Position numbers and translations under genes: made by a program. Below, one piece after another: positions 1-9,468 of a stretch of 36,206 bases of DNA (positions are counted from its first letter, which is position 1; every line of letters begins with the position of its first letter). The stretch comes from an uncultured Christensenella sp. Its GTDB lineage: Bacteria > Bacillota > Clostridia > Christensenellales > UBA1242. Where the stretch lies: the NCBI GenBank assembly GCA_905207515.1, contig CAJLLK010000006.1, positions 1 to 36,206 on the forward strand, written 5' to 3'. A model generated the notes under the pieces. That model had not been told where the DNA came from. It saw only the letters and a program-made list of their open reading frames with translations, and did not search any database.

Positions 1-18
1 AGCTCATTTTTGCTCATA

Positions 19-93
19 GAGCGGCGCTCCCTTCGTACATTTTCGCAAGCAGATTTTTGTGCAAGCACAAAAGCCGCTCACGAAAAGTACGAG
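19..93. other. Cluster of overlapping inverted repeats upstream of the giant gene
   Basis: Several complementary arms are packed here. Bases 19-25 (GAGCGGC) match 73-79 (GCCGCTC). Bases 55-62 and 65-72 form a perfect 8-bp hairpin with a 2-base gap. Bases 32-45 pair with 81-93 over about 13 bp with one bulged A at 39. The first and third pairings cross each other, so they are either alternative folds or a pseudoknot. There is no T-run after the structure on the + strand, so it is not a simple terminator for that direction. It could be a dispersed intergenic repeat, a structured RNA, or a control element for a gene to the left of the window. Confidence 0.5.
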
Positions 94-136
94 TGAACTG
101 TGATTAAAAAAAATTAAAAAATTTGCGAAAAATTGT

Positions 137-166
137 TTGTAAATTTGTGCGGATTTGGCTTATATT
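137..166 (+). promoter_or_regulatory. Probable promoter of the giant surface protein gene
   Basis: TTGTAA (137-142) and TATATT (161-166) are separated by 18 bases. A good Shine-Dalgarno AGGAG follows at 181-185, eight bases before the ATG at 193. The implied leader is about 20 bases. Confidence 0.5.
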
Positions 167-192
167 AAATATAAAGAAATAGGAGCGAAAAA

Positions 193-3100
193 ATGAAAGT
201 TAGATATTTGATTTGTGGAATAATTTTTGCTTTGGCGGGCATAACAACCGCAGCTCCGCTCCTTAATATTTTCGGGGAGGGGGTTGCTTCGCCAGCCGAT
301 TCTGAAATCTCGTCTCGAATCTATGAAAATGACACAACAAGCTATGTGAAAGTCGACGAACTTTACGACGACGCGGCGGGAAAGATGAACGCTGGTCACG
401 TCGACACGCTCTTGAAATACATAACGGGCAATGAAAATGCCAGCATTCAAACAAATTTGCGAACAACAATGGAAGGGCTTGACAATCTCGCGACAGCTGA
501 GACAACTTCCGCAGAAATAAGACAAAATGTTTTGACAACAACTCCTCAACAAAAATCGTCTGAACAAGATGTGATTGTGACACTTGGCGGCTTGGACTGG
601 CAGGTGGTTTATCTTTCAAAAGACAACAACGGAAACGACATTCTCACTCTTTGGCTCTCTTCCAGCAAGCAAGGGATTTGGGAAGGTAGGGCGGCTGATG
701 AAGGTCTATATTATGGTTTTATCAATGGCTCGCTTTACTCCGATTGGTCTGCTGACTGGGAAAGAAGTTCAACAGGTGTAAGCTATCCGTCGCATATGTA
801 TGGAACATCATATATTCGAGCTGTGACGCTGAATAACGGCGGGACATATGCCACAAGCACTTCTGCTTCAACGACTGTTGAACAGTCAGACAGCAGCGTT
901 TTTGCTCGTTTCACAATGGAAGAAGTGGGAGGAAGCTTGACTGCTTTTTTTTCTGTGCCAGGAGATGTCTCTTGGCAGCTTTTGCAAAGCTCACCAGAAA
1001 ACAATCCAAGTGAAACTTATTTCTTTCCAAACGACTCTTTAAACGACCCTACAGGCATTCTTGAAGGAAACTATTATTCATCTTCATATAATTACCACTC
1101 TAAGGCAGGCTATGGCGCTTGGGCGAATGACTATCTGTGGTTGCCAAGCATGGCAGAGACGGGATATGACATATCAAATTTGGGCTTGTGGGAGACATCT
1201 CAAACACAACGTCAAAACTATAATTCTTCCACTTCTCAAATAACGCCTGGGGTGGGCAGTGACAATAATAGTTATGGCACATATGTGCGCAACTATTCCT
1301 GGCTGCGTTCGGGCTTCCGCGAAGGTGCCTATCGTACATGCATTCTCATTCCGTCCGGTAATGAATCCTCTGCCAATTTTGTCGACTATTCCAACGCCGT
1401 GCGTCCAGCACTTCACTTGAATTTGAATGCAGTGGCTGTGAGTGCACTTTCTGGCACTGAAAATGATTTGGCGCTCACTCATGCATACATCGAAAATCAG
1501 TCTGTTGTTGAGGGCGAGGCGGTGACGCCGACGCCAGACATCTATTTTGGCGACACTCTGCTTGTGGCTGGCGAGAATTATGAAATTTCAAGTTATGAAA
1601 ACAACACCGCAGAAGGCGTTGGAAAACTGACAATCACGGCTGTCGAAGGCGGCGGCTATGTCGGAGAAAAGACCTTTGCGTTTGTCATCGGCGAAAATCT
1701 GCCTGACATGGCAAATGCCGAAGTAACTTACGACGAAACCGCGGTCGAATGGACAGGCTCGGCAGTCACAAAAGATGTTTCGGTTTCTTATAACGGATTG
1801 TCTTTGCAAGAAGGCGTGGACTATGTTTTGTCTTTTTCAAACAACACAAACATCGGCACAACCGCAGCCATAAACATCAGGGGTTTGGGATTCTATCAAA
1901 ACGCTCAGACGACATATTTTTCAATCGTAAGGCGCTCAATGACCGCTGAAAATCGTATTCAAGTCTCGGGTTTGGAAAATTTGACTTACACCGGCAGCGC
2001 GCTGACGCCAGAGTTCACTGTCACCGACACCGAGCTTGACATGCAGCTTCAAAGCGGCACGCATTTCACTTACCAATTTTCAAACAACACCAACGCCGGA
2101 CCTGCAACGCTCAATTTGACGGGCAGAGGAAATTATTCTGGCACGCTCAGCTTCACTTTCAACATCGCTCAAAAAGATTTGTCGGGCGGAAGTTTTTCTC
2201 TGAGCAACAATTCGTTCACTTACAATGGTCAGACGCAGACGCCGACAATAACTTATCGGCTCGACGGCGTCACTCTTCAACGCGACAGAGATTTTTCAAT
2301 CACTTTCCACCGCACGACTGCTGACGGAGAAGTTGTCGAAAACCCGACCGACGCGGGAACTTATTATATTGTTCTTCAGGGAATTAACAACTATAGCGGC
2401 GTAAAATCAACAAGCTTTGTCATAAAACAAGGCACAATCAATTCTGATGCCGTCACGCTCGCGCAAAATTCATTCACTTTTGACAGGCAAAACGTCACTC
2501 TCGACATCACTGTGCGCGTCAACAGCAGAATTTTGCTCGAAAATGAATATTCACTCGAAATTCGAAAGAATTCCACAAGCGGAGAAATTGTCGAGCCGAC
2601 TGAAATTGTCGATGCGGGAACGTATTATGTGACCGTCAGAGCAAACAACAACAACTACACCGGCTATGGCACAAAATCTTTTGTTATAAATCAGGCGAGC
2701 GTCGCTGGCGGAACGTTGGTTCTCGCTGACGCGGGCGATGGTTTTGTTTACGCCGGAACTGACGTCGAGCCACAGGTTCAAAGCGTTTCGACCAACTTCG
2801 ACAACAATTCTTTGACGCTGCAACAAGGCGAATATTCGGTGTCTTATTCAAACAACAACGGCGCCGGAACGGCTTATGTCACCGTTCGAGGCACGGGAAA
2901 CTTCACCGGAACTTTGCAACAGACTTTCACAATCGAACAGGGGATTGTTGGCTCACTTGAAATAACTTTTGGCGGACAAACCGGCGCAAATGTGCAAGTT
3001 GTTTACAGTGGCAGCGCATTTGCGGCGCCGAGTGTTGTTGTCAAAGACGCTGACGGCAATTTGATAAACTCGGCTGACTATTCTCTCTCGTTCTCTTCAA

Positions 3101-6100
3101 CCGACTATGAAAATGTGGGAGTCATAAATGTTTCTGTCACTCCAAAACAAAACGGCGGAAGATATAACTATATTGGTTCTGCGGTTGGAACAATCACTAT
3201 CGCTCAAAAAGATTTGACAAATGAAACTGTCACAATCACGCTTAAACCAAATTCCTTTGTCTATGACGGAACCAGAAAAGAACCAACTGTTTCGTTGGCG
3301 TTTGGCGATGTCGACCTTGTTGAAGAGCAAGACTTCACTGTCTCTTATCAAAACAACATCGACGCAAGCGAAAACGCAAAAGTGCAGATCAATTTTGTTG
3401 GAAATTATTCGGGTGCGAAAGAACAAACTTTTGAAATTGAACCGAAAAACATCTCATCAGCGACCGCAACAATCGAAAATCAAACCTTTACTGGCGACAA
3501 AATTGAACCTGAATTTGATGTCACTGATCTTGTCAACGGAAGCAATGTCAGACTTGTGAAAGACAGAGATTATTCGGTGGAATTTTTCAACAACACAAAC
3601 GTGACCGATGTGGCAGAAGCTGTTGTCACTGGCAAAGGAAATTTTGTTGGAGAAAAAACTTTTTACTTCCAAATTGTAGGTCGCAGCATTTCTGATGCAG
3701 TTGTTTCGGCTGAAAATGTCACTTACACGGGCGCCGAAAACAGGGCGAGCGTTTCTGTTCTGCTCGACGGCGAGCCATTGACCGACGACGACTTTTCTGT
3801 TTCTTATCAAGGAGACCTTGTCAACGCTGGCGTGGTGACGGTTGTTGTCACAGGAAAAGGAAACTATTCTGGTCAGGCAAGCACAACTTACACAATTCAA
3901 CCAAAAGATGTGTCCACTTTGACAATCACAATTTTGGATGAACAAATAACTTATGACCGCACTGCAAAAACTCCGGAATTTTCAGTTTTTGACGGCGAAA
4001 CACAGGTGAGCAATTCAAGTTTTTATGCAACTTATTCAAACAACATCAACGCAGGGCAAGGCGTTTTGACTTTGAGAGCAAGCGGAAACTATGTCGGCAC
4101 AAAACAAGCCCAGTTTGTCATTTCAAAGGCAACAATTTTGTCAGCAACTTTGTTTGAAACAGATGTTGTTTACACTGGCGAACAAATTTTTGTTGGTGTC
4201 AGCGAAGTTAAAGCGGGAAATGTTTCGTTGTTTGCAAGTGAATATGATGTTGGCTATGACCAAAACATCAATGTTGGTCAAGCAATTGTCACTGTCACAG
4301 CAAAAGAAACCAGCAACTTCACTGGTTCGACGACCGCCAATTTCACAATTTCTAAGGCAGTGATTTCTGGCTTTTCACTTTCAGCAACTTCTGCTGTCTA
4401 TAACAGAGAAACGCAATCAATTTCAGTTTCTGAAGTTTGGACGCAGAATGGGCTTTATGTCACAGAAGGCTACACTGTGCACCATTCTCGTCTGCAGGGA
4501 GAAGATTATGTTGAAACAGACGATTTTGTTTCTGCTGGCACGATCAGAGTGACAATTGAGCTCACAAACGACCAAAACTTTGCCCTTGCAAGTGGCGTTT
4601 ATGCTGATTTTGTGATCGAAAAACGCAACATCAATTCAAGCATTGTGGTTTCTTATTACACAATCGGCGAAGATGACTTGGAAGATCCTTTGACTGGCGA
4701 CATGACTTATGTCGGTCGAGAAGTTTTTCCAAGACTTGTCTATGGAACTTACACTCTTCAAAATGAGCTTGATTATTCTTATCAAATCACAACGGCTTCT
4801 CGCGAAGAAGTCGCTGGTGCACACTCAAGTGCAGGCGATTATGTTTTGACAATCACTGGACAAGACAACTATCAAGGCACAATTGTCAAAAATTATAAGG
4901 TTGTAGCTGCAGACCTTGACTTTACAAATCAAGAGTTTGACTATGTGGTCAATGAAACGTTTGTTTATGACGGCACAGCAAAAACTTTTGCCGACATTTC
5001 AACAGGCTTGACAATTTCTTATCACGACGAACTTGCAGGAGATATCACCCTTGACTACATAGAAGATTTCACGCTTTATGAAGGCTATTATGACCTTACA
5101 AACAACACTCCACTTGACGAGACGAGCGAAGGCGAAGGAGTTATCTTTGTCGACGGCGGCTATTTTGCAAACGTCAATGCAGGTCTTGCAAATCTCTTCA
5201 TTGAAGGCGTTGGAAATTATATCGGCGTGGCTCGCTTGACATTCACAATTCAGCAAAGAGACTTGTCAGACGCAACCATTTCGGTTGATGACGGCGCACT
5301 TGTTTATGACGGCACTGAAAAACAACCAACATTCACTGTCACGCTTGACGGATTTGCTGAAAACCTTGTGATTGACGAAGATTTTTATGCAGAATTTCAA
5401 AACAATGTCAATGCAGGAAGTGGTGCAAGTGTGACAATCTATGGCAGGAACAATTTTTCAGGCTCTGCAAGTCAAACTTTTTCAATCGCAAAGCGCAGCA
5501 TTTCAAACCAAGAAGAATTTGTCATTTCTTCTGTTGAAGATGTTTCTTACACTGGCACAGAACAAAAATTTTCACCACAAATTTTGTTTAATGGCACTCC
5601 ACTTGACAGCGAAGATGATTATTTAATTTCATATTTCCGTGATGAAACAACAACGACTGACTTTGTCAATGTTGGCGAAATCACAATAAGATTTTCTGGC
5701 GCAGGAAATTTTGAAGGAACCCGAGAAGTTTCTTACAACATCACCAAGGTTGACCTTGGCAGCAATCAAGTTTCCAAGCCGGGCGCAATAAGCGGCGGAA
5801 GATATGTGCTTTCCGACGAGGTCTATGACGGCACGCCAAAAGAAAAGACGCTCACTTTGGTGTTCAACAGCACAAATCTTCGCGAAGATTTTGACTTTGA
5901 AAATTCGTATTCGGTTGTTGACCTTACAAGCGCACAAAACAACATCATTTTGACGGTCAACGGCATTGGAAATTTTGAAGGACAGTTGCAATTTGTTTAC
6001 AACATTTTGCCAGCGAGCGTTGTCGACAACGAAAGATTTCAAATCACAATTTCCGTGCCTGAAGCGGGCGCAACTTACACTGGAGAAGAAATCAAACCAA

Positions 6101-9100
6101 CTGTCACAATCATCGACAAAGGTGCAAATCTAGACCAAAACAACGACGTGACTTCTTTCTTTGACATTTCTTATCAAAACAATGTCAATGTCATTTATCA
6201 GAACGGCGAAATCATCAGCGGAGCGCTCATTTTGATTGAAGGCAGCGAAAACTATTCTGAGGTTTACACAATCAACTTCAAAATCATTCCAGTCAACCTT
6301 TCGACGCTTTCAAACGAAGCTCTTGACGATGTGACCTATTCTGGAAAGACTGAACGACATCTTCCAAACCTTGTTTTCAACGATAAAGCACTGATTGAAG
6401 GCGAAGATTTTGACGTTGTTTTCTCGACAAACGATTTGGTTGATGCACAAGATGACATTTCTTTGACGATCACAGGCAAGGGCAATTTCACAGGCGAAAT
6501 TTCAAATTCTTATTCCATCCTCAAAGCCAACATTTCCACTTTGAGCGAAAGGTTTGAAATTGTTTTCGCAGAATTGTCAAAAACATTCACTGGAAGAGAC
6601 ATCCTTCTTGACTTCACAATTGAAGATTTGACAAAAGATGCCTTTCTTGTTGAAGAAACCGATTTTGAAGTAGATTATGTCAACAATCTCAATGTTGGAG
6701 ACGACTCAGACGCCGATGCTCCGACTTTGACAATAACAGGCATTGGAAACTATGAAGGCTCGGTGACGCAAAAATTTGACATCACTCAAAAATCAATAAG
6801 CGACGAAGATGTGATTGTTGCACAGATTTCCAACCAACATTTCACAGGCGAAGAAGTTCAGCCAGATGTGGACATAACTTACAATGGCATAACACTGAAA
6901 AAAGACACAGATTTTTCGCTTGACTATGACAACAACATCGAAATCGGATCGCAGGCAAAGGTTATCATCTCTGGCATAAACAATTTTTCTGGAACAAAAG
7001 AAGTGTTCTTCACAATTGTGACAACAGTTGTTTCGGGCGACACATTTGACATCATTTTGCCGCAAGAAAGCGTGACTTACACTGGAAACGAAATTACTTT
7101 CGAGAACATTCAAGTCAAGTTTGCAGACAGCGAAACTGTGCTTCCAAGTGAAAACTATGAGATTGTTTATCAAAACAACACAAATGTCGGCACTGCTTCA
7201 ATTTTTGTGGTGTTCAGCGGAAATTACGTTGGCACGGCAGTCAAAGAATTTGAAATTTTGGCTAAGAACATTTCGGACGAAGATGTCATTTTGGATGAAA
7301 TTCAACCATTTGTCTATGACGGCACAAGACATATTGTCAATCCGTCTCTCACTTTTAACGGAAGACCACTCACTTCGGCTGATTTCTCTTATGAATTTGA
7401 CACAAACAATTTTGTTGACGTAAAGACAATCACTATAACCATCACTGGCGTCAGAAACTTTGAAGGCAGCAGAAAGACGACCTATCAAATCTTGGCTAAA
7501 AAACTTGATAACACTGACAACACAGAAAACAATGTTGTGATTGAAGTTGTTGAGTCAAACCTTGTTTACACGGGCGAAGAAATCAAACCACAAATCATTG
7601 TGACTTATGGCGACATTTTCTTGAGCGACGCTGATTTTGATGTTTCTTATTCTGAAAACGAGATGGCAGGCGAAGCAACTGTCACAATCACAGCAAAATC
7701 TTCCAACTATTCTTCAAGTCTGAGCCAGGCTTTCACAATCTTGCCAAAAGAACTTGAATATTCAATGCTGGGCGAGCTTGGCACTTATTCTTACACAGGC
7801 TTTGATGTTGAGCCAGAAGTTGTTTTGACTTACAACAACATGCCGCTGGAAAAAGATATCGATTTTTCGGTTTCTTACAGCAACAATTTGAACGCTTCTG
7901 ACAACGCTTTAATCACAATTTCTGCGGTTGACAACGGAAACTACAGCGGTTCAATTGAAGCAACATTTTCAATCACAAGACTTTCACTTGAAAACGCTCA
8001 GGTTGGCGGCTATTTGGCAGAATATGACTTCAACGACACCGAAATCAAGCCAGAGTTTTCAATAACAGTTGCAGGATATTTTGAAGAAGACCAAGAAACA
8101 CTCAAAACCCTTGTAAATGGAGTTGATTTTGAAGTTCAATATCAAGACGATTGCAAAAATGTCGGAGTTAAAGAAGTGACAATCATCGGCATAAATAACT
8201 TCAGCTATTTGACTTCGGTGGAATTTGAAATTGTTGCCACAAACATTGAAAGCTTGACGATTGAAGGCTTTGAAGAGAGCTTGCCATATAATCACGGAGA
8301 CGGCGTGATGCAAAACTTGGTTCTCAAACTTGGCGACAATGTGATTGGCAGCGAAAACTATGTGATTTCTTATCAAAACAACATCAACGCTGGCGAAACG
8401 GCAGAGCTTTACATCACTCCGTCAAATGCCAACTTGACAGGCGAAATTTCTCGAACTTTTGACATTGAAAAGGCGGCCCCAGTTTTGAACTTTGTGGAAA
8501 ATCTCAGCGGTTTTGACGGCGACAATTTGAATGAATTGACCGTTTTGGGCGAAGGCAGCACCGAAGGAGTTCTCACTTTTGAACAAGACAGTTTGATTCT
8601 TGGCACCACAACTTATAATTACACTTTCACGCCGACCGACACAGAAAACTATGAAATCACAACTGGCAGCATTGAAATTCAGGTCAACACAGTGGAACTT
8701 GTGGACATCGAAGCCGAAAGTGGCAGGCTGGTCAGCGGAAATGTTTTTGACACATCTTTTGTGAGAGTGTTTGGGCTTTACAACAACGGCGCTCGCTTAG
8801 AAATTCAAATCACTGAGTGCGAAGTTTCAATTCCAAGCGGCTCAACTCTTGCCTATGGGCAAAATGTCACGATAAGATATGCTGGCTTTGACACCACGCT
8901 TGTTGTCTTGAGAGACAGCATTCAAAACAATGGTTTCACAGTTTCATCCGACATCGGAATTGACGAAGGAGTTGAGTTTGAGGTTGAAATTGTCGACGAC
9001 CTTATTGGAATTTACGAAATTATCGGCGAGTATTATGAAAACTATGGCAATGTAGAGCAGATTTTTGTCACAACGCTCACAAAAGACGGCGAGGCTTACA

Positions 9101-9417
9101 CAGACGACAGGCTTGTTGTGACGTTTGACACGGCGACAGTTCAAGGAAATTTTGTTTATTATTCTCTTGAGGACGGCAAACTTGTTCAATTGGATGTCAG
9201 CGGAGGCACAATCAATTTTGGCTCTGATGGAAACATTATTCTTGCTTTGGAAGTTTATTCAGATTTCACAATGTGGATAATTATCGGAGCGATTTGCTTG
9301 TTTGCGCTGATAATTGTTGTGTTTGTCATTTTGCTTGCGTTGAGAAACAGAAAGAAAAAACGCAAGAAAATGTCGACAAGCTCAAATGCTGACAGTGAAA
9401 ATTTTGAGCAAAAATAA
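193..9417 (+). CDS. Giant cell-surface protein with DUF6273-like domain and about 28 YTG/YDG-type Ig-like repeats
   Basis: Encodes 3074 residues from an ATG preceded by AGGAG. Residues 1-21 look like a signal peptide. Residues about 127-415 resemble DUF6273, with the typical WLPS, SWLRS and VRPALHLNL stretches. From about 425 to 2759 I count 28 units of roughly 80 residues, each running Y(T/D)G, then an SY.NN.NAG-like segment, then a TITG.GNY.G-like segment, and ending F.I followed by a QKDLS- or KRSIS-like linker. This pattern is common in Ig-like (MBG/YDG-type) repeats of clostridial surface proteins. After a less regular tail, residues about 3025-3049 form a single membrane helix followed by a lysine/arginine-rich stop-transfer segment and a short cytoplasmic tail. 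I see no LPXTG sorting motif. The likely role is a long stalk that displays the N-terminal domain, perhaps an adhesin; this is inference. The gene is monocistronic, bounded by its own promoter and terminator. Confidence 0.85.
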   Translation: MKVRYLICGIIFALAGITTAAPLLNIFGEGVASPADSEISSRIYENDTTSYVKVDELYDDAAGKMNAGHVDTLLKYITGNENASIQTNLRTTMEGLDNLATAETTSAEIRQNVLTTTPQQKSSEQDVIVTLGGLDWQVVYLSKDNNGNDILTLWLSSSKQGIWEGRAADEGLYYGFINGSLYSDWSADWERSSTGVSYPSHMYGTSYIRAVTLNNGGTYATSTSASTTVEQSDSSVFARFTMEEVGGSLTAFFSVPGDVSWQLLQSSPENNPSETYFFPNDSLNDPTGILEGNYYSSSYNYHSKAGYGAWANDYLWLPSMAETGYDISNLGLWETSQTQRQNYNSSTSQITPGVGSDNNSYGTYVRNYSWLRSGFREGAYRTCILIPSGNESSANFVDYSNAVRPALHLNLNAVAVSALSGTENDLALTHAYIENQSVVEGEAVTPTPDIYFGDTLLVAGENYEISSYENNTAEGVGKLTITAVEGGGYVGEKTFAFVIGENLPDMANAEVTYDETAVEWTGSAVTKDVSVSYNGLSLQEGVDYVLSFSNNTNIGTTAAINIRGLGFYQNAQTTYFSIVRRSMTAENRIQVSGLENLTYTGSALTPEFTVTDTELDMQLQSGTHFTYQFSNNTNAGPATLNLTGRGNYSGTLSFTFNIAQKDLSGGSFSLSNNSFTYNGQTQTPTITYRLDGVTLQRDRDFSITFHRTTADGEVVENPTDAGTYYIVLQGINNYSGVKSTSFVIKQGTINSDAVTLAQNSFTFDRQNVTLDITVRVNSRILLENEYSLEIRKNSTSGEIVEPTEIVDAGTYYVTVRANNNNYTGYGTKSFVINQASVAGGTLVLADAGDGFVYAGTDVEPQVQSVSTNFDNNSLTLQQGEYSVSYSNNNGAGTAYVTVRGTGNFTGTLQQTFTIEQGIVGSLEITFGGQTGANVQVVYSGSAFAAPSVVVKDADGNLINSADYSLSFSSTDYENVGVINVSVTPKQNGGRYNYIGSAVGTITIAQKDLTNETVTITLKPNSFVYDGTRKEPTVSLAFGDVDLVEEQDFTVSYQNNIDASENAKVQINFVGNYSGAKEQTFEIEPKNISSATATIENQTFTGDKIEPEFDVTDLVNGSNVRLVKDRDYSVEFFNNTNVTDVAEAVVTGKGNFVGEKTFYFQIVGRSISDAVVSAENVTYTGAENRASVSVLLDGEPLTDDDFSVSYQGDLVNAGVVTVVVTGKGNYSGQASTTYTIQPKDVSTLTITILDEQITYDRTAKTPEFSVFDGETQVSNSSFYATYSNNINAGQGVLTLRASGNYVGTKQAQFVISKATILSATLFETDVVYTGEQIFVGVSEVKAGNVSLFASEYDVGYDQNINVGQAIVTVTAKETSNFTGSTTANFTISKAVISGFSLSATSAVYNRETQSISVSEVWTQNGLYVTEGYTVHHSRLQGEDYVETDDFVSAGTIRVTIELTNDQNFALASGVYADFVIEKRNINSSIVVSYYTIGEDDLEDPLTGDMTYVGREVFPRLVYGTYTLQNELDYSYQITTASREEVAGAHSSAGDYVLTITGQDNYQGTIVKNYKVVAADLDFTNQEFDYVVNETFVYDGTAKTFADISTGLTISYHDELAGDITLDYIEDFTLYEGYYDLTNNTPLDETSEGEGVIFVDGGYFANVNAGLANLFIEGVGNYIGVARLTFTIQQRDLSDATISVDDGALVYDGTEKQPTFTVTLDGFAENLVIDEDFYAEFQNNVNAGSGASVTIYGRNNFSGSASQTFSIAKRSISNQEEFVISSVEDVSYTGTEQKFSPQILFNGTPLDSEDDYLISYFRDETTTTDFVNVGEITIRFSGAGNFEGTREVSYNITKVDLGSNQVSKPGAISGGRYVLSDEVYDGTPKEKTLTLVFNSTNLREDFDFENSYSVVDLTSAQNNIILTVNGIGNFEGQLQFVYNILPASVVDNERFQITISVPEAGATYTGEEIKPTVTIIDKGANLDQNNDVTSFFDISYQNNVNVIYQNGEIISGALILIEGSENYSEVYTINFKIIPVNLSTLSNEALDDVTYSGKTERHLPNLVFNDKALIEGEDFDVVFSTNDLVDAQDDISLTITGKGNFTGEISNSYSILKANISTLSERFEIVFAELSKTFTGRDILLDFTIEDLTKDAFLVEETDFEVDYVNNLNVGDDSDADAPTLTITGIGNYEGSVTQKFDITQKSISDEDVIVAQISNQHFTGEEVQPDVDITYNGITLKKDTDFSLDYDNNIEIGSQAKVIISGINNFSGTKEVFFTIVTTVVSGDTFDIILPQESVTYTGNEITFENIQVKFADSETVLPSENYEIVYQNNTNVGTASIFVVFSGNYVGTAVKEFEILAKNISDEDVILDEIQPFVYDGTRHIVNPSLTFNGRPLTSADFSYEFDTNNFVDVKTITITITGVRNFEGSRKTTYQILAKKLDNTDNTENNVVIEVVESNLVYTGEEIKPQIIVTYGDIFLSDADFDVSYSENEMAGEATVTITAKSSNYSSSLSQAFTILPKELEYSMLGELGTYSYTGFDVEPEVVLTYNNMPLEKDIDFSVSYSNNLNASDNALITISAVDNGNYSGSIEATFSITRLSLENAQVGGYLAEYDFNDTEIKPEFSITVAGYFEEDQETLKTLVNGVDFEVQYQDDCKNVGVKEVTIIGINNFSYLTSVEFEIVATNIESLTIEGFEESLPYNHGDGVMQNLVLKLGDNVIGSENYVISYQNNINAGETAELYITPSNANLTGEISRTFDIEKAAPVLNFVENLSGFDGDNLNELTVLGEGSTEGVLTFEQDSLILGTTTYNYTFTPTDTENYEITTGSIEIQVNTVELVDIEAESGRLVSGNVFDTSFVRVFGLYNNGARLEIQITECEVSIPSGSTLAYGQNVTIRYAGFDTTLVVLRDSIQNNGFTVSSDIGIDEGVEFEVEIVDDLIGIYEIIGEYYENYGNVEQIFVTTLTKDGEAYTDDRLVVTFDTATVQGNFVYYSLEDGKLVQLDVSGGTINFGSDGNIILALEVYSDFTMWIIIGAICLFALIIVVFVILLALRNRKKKRKKMSTSSNADSENFEQK
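1440..8469 (+). repeat. Tandem coding repeats, about 28 units of roughly 250 bases
   Basis: These are the DNA counterpart of the Ig-like repeats in the giant protein. Units are clear at protein level, with recurring YTG/YDG, NN.NAG and GNY.G landmarks, but diverged at DNA level; I saw no near-identical neighbouring copies. Unit length varies, and several units (around 4920-5250 and 4630-4900) carry inserts. Divergence suggests old duplications rather than recent slippage. Confidence 0.8.
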
Positions 9418-9430
9418 ATTTTAGTGCAAT

Positions 9431-9464
9431 AAAAAACTAGAAATCAAACGATTTCTAGTTTTTT
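9431..9464. terminator. Bidirectional intrinsic terminator
   Basis: A 15-bp perfect stem (9431-9445 with 9450-9464) has a 4-base loop, with A-runs on the left and T-runs on the right. It lies between the convergent giant gene (ends 9417) and the ABC permease gene (ends 9469) and can serve both strands. Confidence 0.9.
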
Positions 9465-9468
9465 TGCT

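Noticed and set aside
1440..8469. Regular repetition suggesting a CRISPR array or satellite DNA
   Set aside because: Units are about 250 bases, diverged, in frame and coding for Ig-like domains; there are no short identical repeats with spacers.
9262..9417. LPXTG-type sorting signal at the C-terminus of the giant protein
   Set aside because: No LPXTG or close variant precedes the final helix; a plain membrane helix with basic tail fits better.
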